Origin: Sphingorhabdus sp. YGSMI21
GTDB taxonomy: Bacteria; Pseudomonadota; Alphaproteobacteria; Sphingomonadales; Sphingomonadaceae
DNA length: 64,000 nucleotides
Assembly (NCBI RefSeq): GCF_002776575.1
Contig: NZ_CP022548.1
Coordinates: 449,001-513,000 of the forward strand
Direction of reading: 5' to 3'
Below the pieces are notes generated by a model that did not search any database, had not been told where the DNA came from, and saw only the letters and a list, made by a program, of their open reading frames with translations. Position numbers and translations under genes: made by a program. Positions 59,781-64,000 of this stretch are shown one piece after another (within the stretch, counting starts at the first letter, position 1; each line of letters starts with the position of its first letter).

Positions 59781-61019
59781 CTAGACATCGTCAGCGGAAA
59801 TATATTCCTCGACGTCGATCTCGCCCGCCATCCGGCCAACCGCAACGGCCACTGTCGCATCACCGGTAACATTGGTCATCGTGCGCATCATGTCCATGAT
59901 GTGATTGATACCGGCGACAAAGGCGATGGTTTCAAGCGGCACGCCGATCGAGCTGAGCACGAGGCTCATCATCACCAGCCCGGAACCCGGTATGCCGGCA
60001 GCGCCGACGGATCCCAATGTCGCGGTTAATCCGATCAGCAGATAGGAAGTCCAGGTCAGGTCGATCCCGTATATCTGCGCGCCGAACAATGCCACCAAGC
60101 CCAGATACATGGCGGTTCCGTTCATGTTGATCGTCGCGCCCAAAGCCACGGTGAAGCTGGCAACGCTTTTCGACACGCCAAGATTGCGCTGCACACAGCG
60201 CAAGGTGACCGGCAAAGCTGCGTTCGACGATGCGGTGGAAAAGGCAACCGCCTGTGCATCAACGATACCGCGAAAGAAATCGATGACGGGAAGCTTGGCG
60301 ATGGTCTTCAAGATCACCGGATAGACCACCAATATGATGATGAAACAGCCGGCATAGTTGAGCGCCACCATTTTCGCGAGCGGCAGCAGGGCCTCGAAAC
60401 CAAAGGTCCCGGCGACCCAGGCCATCAGCGCAAACACGCCAAAGGGTGTCAGTTCCATCACCAGCATGGTCATCTTCTGCATGACGACGGACCCGGCATC
60501 GACGCCGCGGATGATCGGGGCGGCATCCTTGCCGGCCATCAGCAAGGCGATGCCGAACAGCATGGCAAAGATGATGAGCGGCAATATCTGTCCCTCCGCC
60601 ATCGACATAACCGGGTTCTCCGGGATCAGTGCCAGGATCATGTCCGTTGGCGATGTCGCGGCCGGTTGCGGGATTTCAACGCCGGTCGGCAGGCTTATGT
60701 CCAGCCCTATACCGGGCTGGAAAATCGTCCCCATGGTGAGGCCGAGCGAAACCGAAATGATCGCCGTGGTAACGAAAAGCAGCAAGGCCTTGCCGCCGAC
60801 ATTGCCGAGTTTCTTCAAATCCCCCAATGCCGCGATACCGGACACCAGCGAGAAGAAAATAAGGGGCACGATCAGCATCTTGATTGCGCGGATGAACAGA
60901 TCGCCGATCCACTTGATGCTTTCAGCTCCCGGCCCCCAGAACAATCCCGCGGCTATGCCCAGCACAAGCGCCCCGACGACCCGTTGCCACAAGGGGATTT
61001 TGAACCAGAATTTCAACAT
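59781..61019 (-). CDS. Dicarboxylate/amino acid:cation symporter (DAACS, GltP type)
   Basis: A 412-residue Na+ or H+-coupled glutamate/aspartate-type carrier. AFSTASSNAALPVTL (serine-rich hairpin) and NMNGTAMYL (NMDGT motif variant) are present, with AGIPGSGLV. Start overlaps the deacylase stop (ATGTTGA). Last gene of the receptor-peptidase-deacylase-symporter operon; import of freed amino acids is the natural reading. Confidence 0.92.
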   Translation of the reverse strand: MLKFWFKIPLWQRVVGALVLGIAAGLFWGPGAESIKWIGDLFIRAIKMLIVPLIFFSLVSGIAALGDLKKLGNVGGKALLLFVTTAIISVSLGLTMGTIFQPGIGLDISLPTGVEIPQPAATSPTDMILALIPENPVMSMAEGQILPLIIFAMLFGIALLMAGKDAAPIIRGVDAGSVVMQKMTMLVMELTPFGVFALMAWVAGTFGFEALLPLAKMVALNYAGCFIIILVVYPVILKTIAKLPVIDFFRGIVDAQAVAFSTASSNAALPVTLRCVQRNLGVSKSVASFTVALGATINMNGTAMYLGLVALFGAQIYGIDLTWTSYLLIGLTATLGSVGAAGIPGSGLVMMSLVLSSIGVPLETIAFVAGINHIMDMMRTMTNVTGDATVAVAVGRMAGEIDVEEYISADDV

Positions 61020-62614
61020 TGGGTTTCCTTAAGCAGGGGACTTCCGGGCAATGCTCCGGTCGATTGTCCGCCGGATATCACGGGCTGGCCGTTGACAAAC
61101 AGATGCCGCACGCCAGTCGATAGCAAGCGCGGTTGTTCATATGTCGCCCTTGGTGCGAATGATTCCGAATCAAAGATTACAATATCTGCCGCCATCCCGA
61201 CCTTCAGATAGCCGCGATCCGTCAGACCCACAATGTCGGCCGTCTGCCCGCTGCTCCGACGAATGAACCGGGAGAGGGACATTGATTTCCCGTCGACCAC
61301 AAGGTCCCGATAGGCCTTGGGAAAACTCGCATATTTGCGCGGATGCCCCGTACTGCCGTCCGACCCTGTCACCACCCAGTCTTGCCGGGCAAAGGCTCTG
61401 ATATCATCCGCATGCATGTTGAAGGAGGCGACACGCGCATCACCGGTCTTCAGGATATCGATCGCGACATCCAGCGGATCGCTCCCGCTTCGGGCGGCAA
61501 GCTCGGCCAGCGTCTGGCCGATTTCGATTGCAGCGTCGCCCAGTCCACCGGTGATGAGCAGTTTTTCCGCTCCGCCGCGCCGCACCAGATTCCCCGCCAT
61601 TTCGCTCCTGATCCGGTCCAGCATCGCCGCATTTTCCAGCCGCTCGCGCAAACCGGCCAGACCTCCATCCAGCGCCCATCGCGGGACGAGCGCGTTGCTT
61701 ATCCGCGTACCCGAAGCGGCCCAGGGATATTGGTCGGCGGTTATGCTTTGCCCCTTTTCTCGTGCCGTATTGACCAGAGAGATTATCCGGCTGCTCTGTC
61801 CCCAGACAGCCGGTCCCAGCGCCTTGATATGGGAAATATGCACGGCCGCGCCGGATTGCCTACCGATGGCGATCGCTTCGCTCACCGCGCCGATCAGACC
61901 GATATTATAGCTGCTTTCATCGCGTAAATGGCTGTCATAATAGCCGCCCTTGCGACCGGCAATTTTGGCCAGTTCAACGACTTCCGCGGTTCTGGCGAAA
62001 TTTTGCGGGGTATAATATAGCCCGGCGGACAGGCCGAATGCGCCCTCGCACATCGCCCGGGTCATCATATCCTTCATCCGTGAGAGTTCGGCTTCCGACG
62101 GCGCACGATCATCATCGCCGATCACGCTTTTGCGGATATAGCCGAAGCCGGCGAGATAGGCGACATTCGTACCGATGCCCTGCTGTCGCGCACCGGTTGC
62201 CATCTTCGCTATTTCGCTGCTGCCATAGCCGTCATTACCGGTCAGGACGGTCGTAACCCCCTGAAAGGCGAAGGCCTTGTTCTGGCGTTGCTCGGGATCG
62301 GCCGAGGCCAGCTGGTTGTCGGCATGGGTGTGCGGGTCGATAAAACCGGGAGCCACGATCAAGCCCGAAGCGTCGATTCTATTGGCATCGGCGAACTGAT
62401 CGTCAGTCGCGTCGCCGATGAAGACGATCCGGTCCGATCTGACCGCGATATCGGCGATCCGGGGCGCGGTGCCGCTGCCATCATAGACCAGACCATCTTC
62501 GATCAGATAGTCGGCTGCAATCCGTTGCGGCGGCTTGAATGTTGTCTGACAGGCCGAGAGCAGCAAAAGCGCGAGACCAGCGACCAGAGGCGCAAAGCTT
62601 TCGCGCCCTTTCAT
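61013..62614 (-). CDS. Lipoprotein N-acyl-D-amino-acid deacylase
   Basis: A 533-residue amidohydrolase. The lipobox LLLLSAC lipidates Cys22, so it is membrane-anchored, unlike cytosolic D-aminoacylases. The metal motif DPHTHAD (His95, His97), an Asp in the last third (VVTGSDGSTGHP) and SAGLYYTP identify the D-aminoacylase family, which hydrolyses N-acyl-D-amino acids. Overlaps the M14 gene and the symporter gene. Confidence 0.9.
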   Translation of the reverse strand: MKGRESFAPLVAGLALLLLSACQTTFKPPQRIAADYLIEDGLVYDGSGTAPRIADIAVRSDRIVFIGDATDDQFADANRIDASGLIVAPGFIDPHTHADNQLASADPEQRQNKAFAFQGVTTVLTGNDGYGSSEIAKMATGARQQGIGTNVAYLAGFGYIRKSVIGDDDRAPSEAELSRMKDMMTRAMCEGAFGLSAGLYYTPQNFARTAEVVELAKIAGRKGGYYDSHLRDESSYNIGLIGAVSEAIAIGRQSGAAVHISHIKALGPAVWGQSSRIISLVNTAREKGQSITADQYPWAASGTRISNALVPRWALDGGLAGLRERLENAAMLDRIRSEMAGNLVRRGGAEKLLITGGLGDAAIEIGQTLAELAARSGSDPLDVAIDILKTGDARVASFNMHADDIRAFARQDWVVTGSDGSTGHPRKYASFPKAYRDLVVDGKSMSLSRFIRRSSGQTADIVGLTDRGYLKVGMAADIVIFDSESFAPRATYEQPRLLSTGVRHLFVNGQPVISGGQSTGALPGSPLLKETQC

Positions 62615-63861
62615 CGGGGCGTTTCGGTTTCCAGCAGCGTTTCCATCATCGAGGTCGCTGCCGCAACGGCAATTTTGCGGACAAGCCGACGATCCGTTTC
62701 GTCACCCATTTCATAGGTCATGGTGGGAACCCCATATCTCTTGTGGACATAATTTTTCGAATTGGACTGACCCAGATTATGGCCAGCGTCCCGGTTGATC
62801 TCATAGCCCGGCATCCGCTGTTGCAGCAAATCCAGCCAGTTTTTCAGGAACAGCGGCGGCGTCGTCTGATAATCGTCGGGGATGGTGTAGAAAATATCAT
62901 ATCTGGTGGAATGAAAATCGACAAACAGACGGAGGTTCTTGTTCGGCTCCTCTTCAATACCGTCCAGCAGGTCTTTCATCAGTCGCGTTTCCGGCTGCGT
63001 GAACGGCCCCCAGTCCCGGTTCAGATCGACATGACCGGTGCTGTGGCGCCAATAGCCGCGCACGACGCCATCGGGATTGAGCATCGGCACGACGATTGTC
63101 TCGAATCGTTCCCGGTAGCGTTTTGCCAGCGGCGTATCCGCCAGCAGCGTTTCGACGAAGGGCAAAATCGCCAGCGCGCCGGTCACCTCGGGAGGGTGCT
63201 GCCGACCGATCAGAACGACCTGCTCGAGCGGCTGCGTCTCCTTTTTGCGAATTGTAAGCGCGGGAATATCCCGCCCTTCCGCGGATTTGCCGAGCAGCCA
63301 GCTTTCGGCCGCCGGTGATTTCGCCGTCTGGCCAAGCCAGGCATTGTACACCGACGGTGGCAAAATTTCCTGGGCGGAAACAAATAGCGGAACATTGTTG
63401 AGCTTTACGGTAACCCGCGCCCGCTTCAGTCCGTCTACCTCTTCGGCCTTTACAAATTTCTTAGGCAGATAGTCCCAGTTAACCCCGTCCTTACTGATCT
63501 TGGGCCAGTAGCGATGTCCGCAGGCTTCATAATTCAGCATCAGGGTAATCTTGCCGGGCTTGCGGGGTGTCAGACGAAATGCGTACCAGGCACTACAGTT
63601 GATCGGCGGCTTGTCCTCGGGTGCCAGTGTGACCTCGATTCGTTTCGATCCCGAAGGCCTGCAAGACGCAACGTTGCCGGAAGGGAAAGCCGTGTCCAGC
63701 GCAACATTGTCCGTTTCACACCGGATTTTGTTGTCGGCCCCCGCGGCATGCGCGGGAGCCGGCAGAAAAGCGGCCAAAGCAAATGCCACCATCCCGATCG
63801 AAATCATTTTCAGATCGAAACGGAAAATGCGACCCGGCATCATTTCAGCTACTTTATACAT
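62611..63861 (-). CDS. M14-family zinc carboxypeptidase, exported
   Basis: A 416-residue metallocarboxypeptidase. Signal peptide (hydrophobic run ending PAPAHA, residue 39), an N-terminal beta domain of the M14_N type (about 45-185), then the catalytic domain with zinc ligands His222, Glu225 (QHPPE) and His317 (VDFHS); Glu384 (MTYE) is the likely catalytic base. Periplasmic trimming of peptides is expected. Starts 4 bases after the TonB receptor stop; an inner ATG (63807) gives a shorter signal peptide. Confidence 0.9.
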   Translation of the reverse strand: MYKVAEMMPGRIFRFDLKMISIGMVAFALAAFLPAPAHAAGADNKIRCETDNVALDTAFPSGNVASCRPSGSKRIEVTLAPEDKPPINCSAWYAFRLTPRKPGKITLMLNYEACGHRYWPKISKDGVNWDYLPKKFVKAEEVDGLKRARVTVKLNNVPLFVSAQEILPPSVYNAWLGQTAKSPAAESWLLGKSAEGRDIPALTIRKKETQPLEQVVLIGRQHPPEVTGALAILPFVETLLADTPLAKRYRERFETIVVPMLNPDGVVRGYWRHSTGHVDLNRDWGPFTQPETRLMKDLLDGIEEEPNKNLRLFVDFHSTRYDIFYTIPDDYQTTPPLFLKNWLDLLQQRMPGYEINRDAGHNLGQSNSKNYVHKRYGVPTMTYEMGDETDRRLVRKIAVAAATSMMETLLETETPR

Positions 63862-63864
63862 TGA

Positions 63865-64000
63865 TCAGAACTTCTTCTGGATCTCGAAGCGGAACTGACG
63901 GCCCCGGGCGCTGTGCAATGCACCGTCGAAACCGAACAATTCGTCAGACAGCGGCGGTTCCTCATCAAAGATGTTGTTGAACCCGAATTTTAGCCGCGTT
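63865..64000 (-). CDS. TonB-dependent receptor, C-terminal end (cut by window)
   Basis: The last 44 codons of a TonB receptor: GFNNIFDEEPPLSDELFGFD, then HSARGRQFRFEIQKKF, ending in the C-terminal aromatic residue needed for barrel assembly. It is upstream of, and 3 bases from, the M14 gene, so peptide import is the likely job. The N-terminal part is outside the window. Confidence 0.9.
   Translation of the reverse strand, partial: TRLKFGFNNIFDEEPPLSDELFGFDGALHSARGRQFRFEIQKKF

Overview
The window looks like a chromosome segment of a marine or freshwater alphaproteobacterium of the order Sphingomonadales (Sphingopyxis / Sphingorhabdus / Parasphingorhabdus type). This is inferred from protein family content and style (PgeF next to alpha-type PepN, rlmB beside tRNA-Tyr, many TonB-linked genes, lasso-type maturation genes), a GC-rich coding background with frequent GTG and TTG starts, and tight ATGA overlaps. 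No rRNA is present, and I saw no CRISPR array. The species cannot be fixed from the sequence alone.

Layout. 1-13.07 kb is core genome: an anion permease (cut by the window edge), pgeF, pepN, a Ste24-like M48 protease, an SDR epimerase, a threonine aldolase with an EamA exporter, and a two-gene ABC system whose permease carries a fused M1 peptidase. 13.26-21.90 kb is an integrated element of about 8.6 kb, bounded by a 24-bp direct repeat made from the 3' end of tRNA-Tyr. It carries a tyrosine integrase, a serine recombinase coupled to a ParB-like nuclease-domain protein, an XRE regulator, an AT-richer gene for a HEPN-type (R-X4-H) protein, and several unknown genes. 21.9-30.9 kb returns to core genome: rlmB, a lipoprotein, a 2Fe-2S ferredoxin, an AlkA glycosylase, SDRs, an osmoprotectant-type ABC operon, pterin dehydratase and ccmAB.

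30.9-37.8 kb is a TetR-controlled tripartite RND efflux system with two overlapping operator palindromes. 37.9-40.9 kb holds a siderophore-interacting protein and a nitric-oxide type regulon: NsrR-like Rrf2, a group III truncated haemoglobin and two small partners, with two NsrR-like operators in the divergent promoter, followed by a MarR gene. proB and proC are divergent at 40.9-43.0 kb. 43.1-49.2 kb is an iron-uptake block (exbB-exbD-tonB-TonB receptor-piuC-MsrQ-like-PepSY) with Fur-box-like palindromes upstream of exbB.

49.4-55.4 kb is the most unusual region. An HPr-kinase-like protein and a sulfotransferase face an ATP-grasp protein and an asparagine-synthetase-like protein, followed by a PqqD-like protein and a lasso B2-like cysteine protease. 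This is the enzyme set for making a lasso-type RiPP with possible phosphorylation or sulfation, but no convincing precursor gene is visible. An SDR and a multidomain CapA-like protein follow. 58.5-64 kb looks like peptide and D-amino-acid salvage: a TonB receptor (cut), M14 carboxypeptidase, lipoprotein N-acyl-D-amino-acid deacylase and dicarboxylate/amino acid symporter in one tight operon, converging on a DadA-like oxidase.
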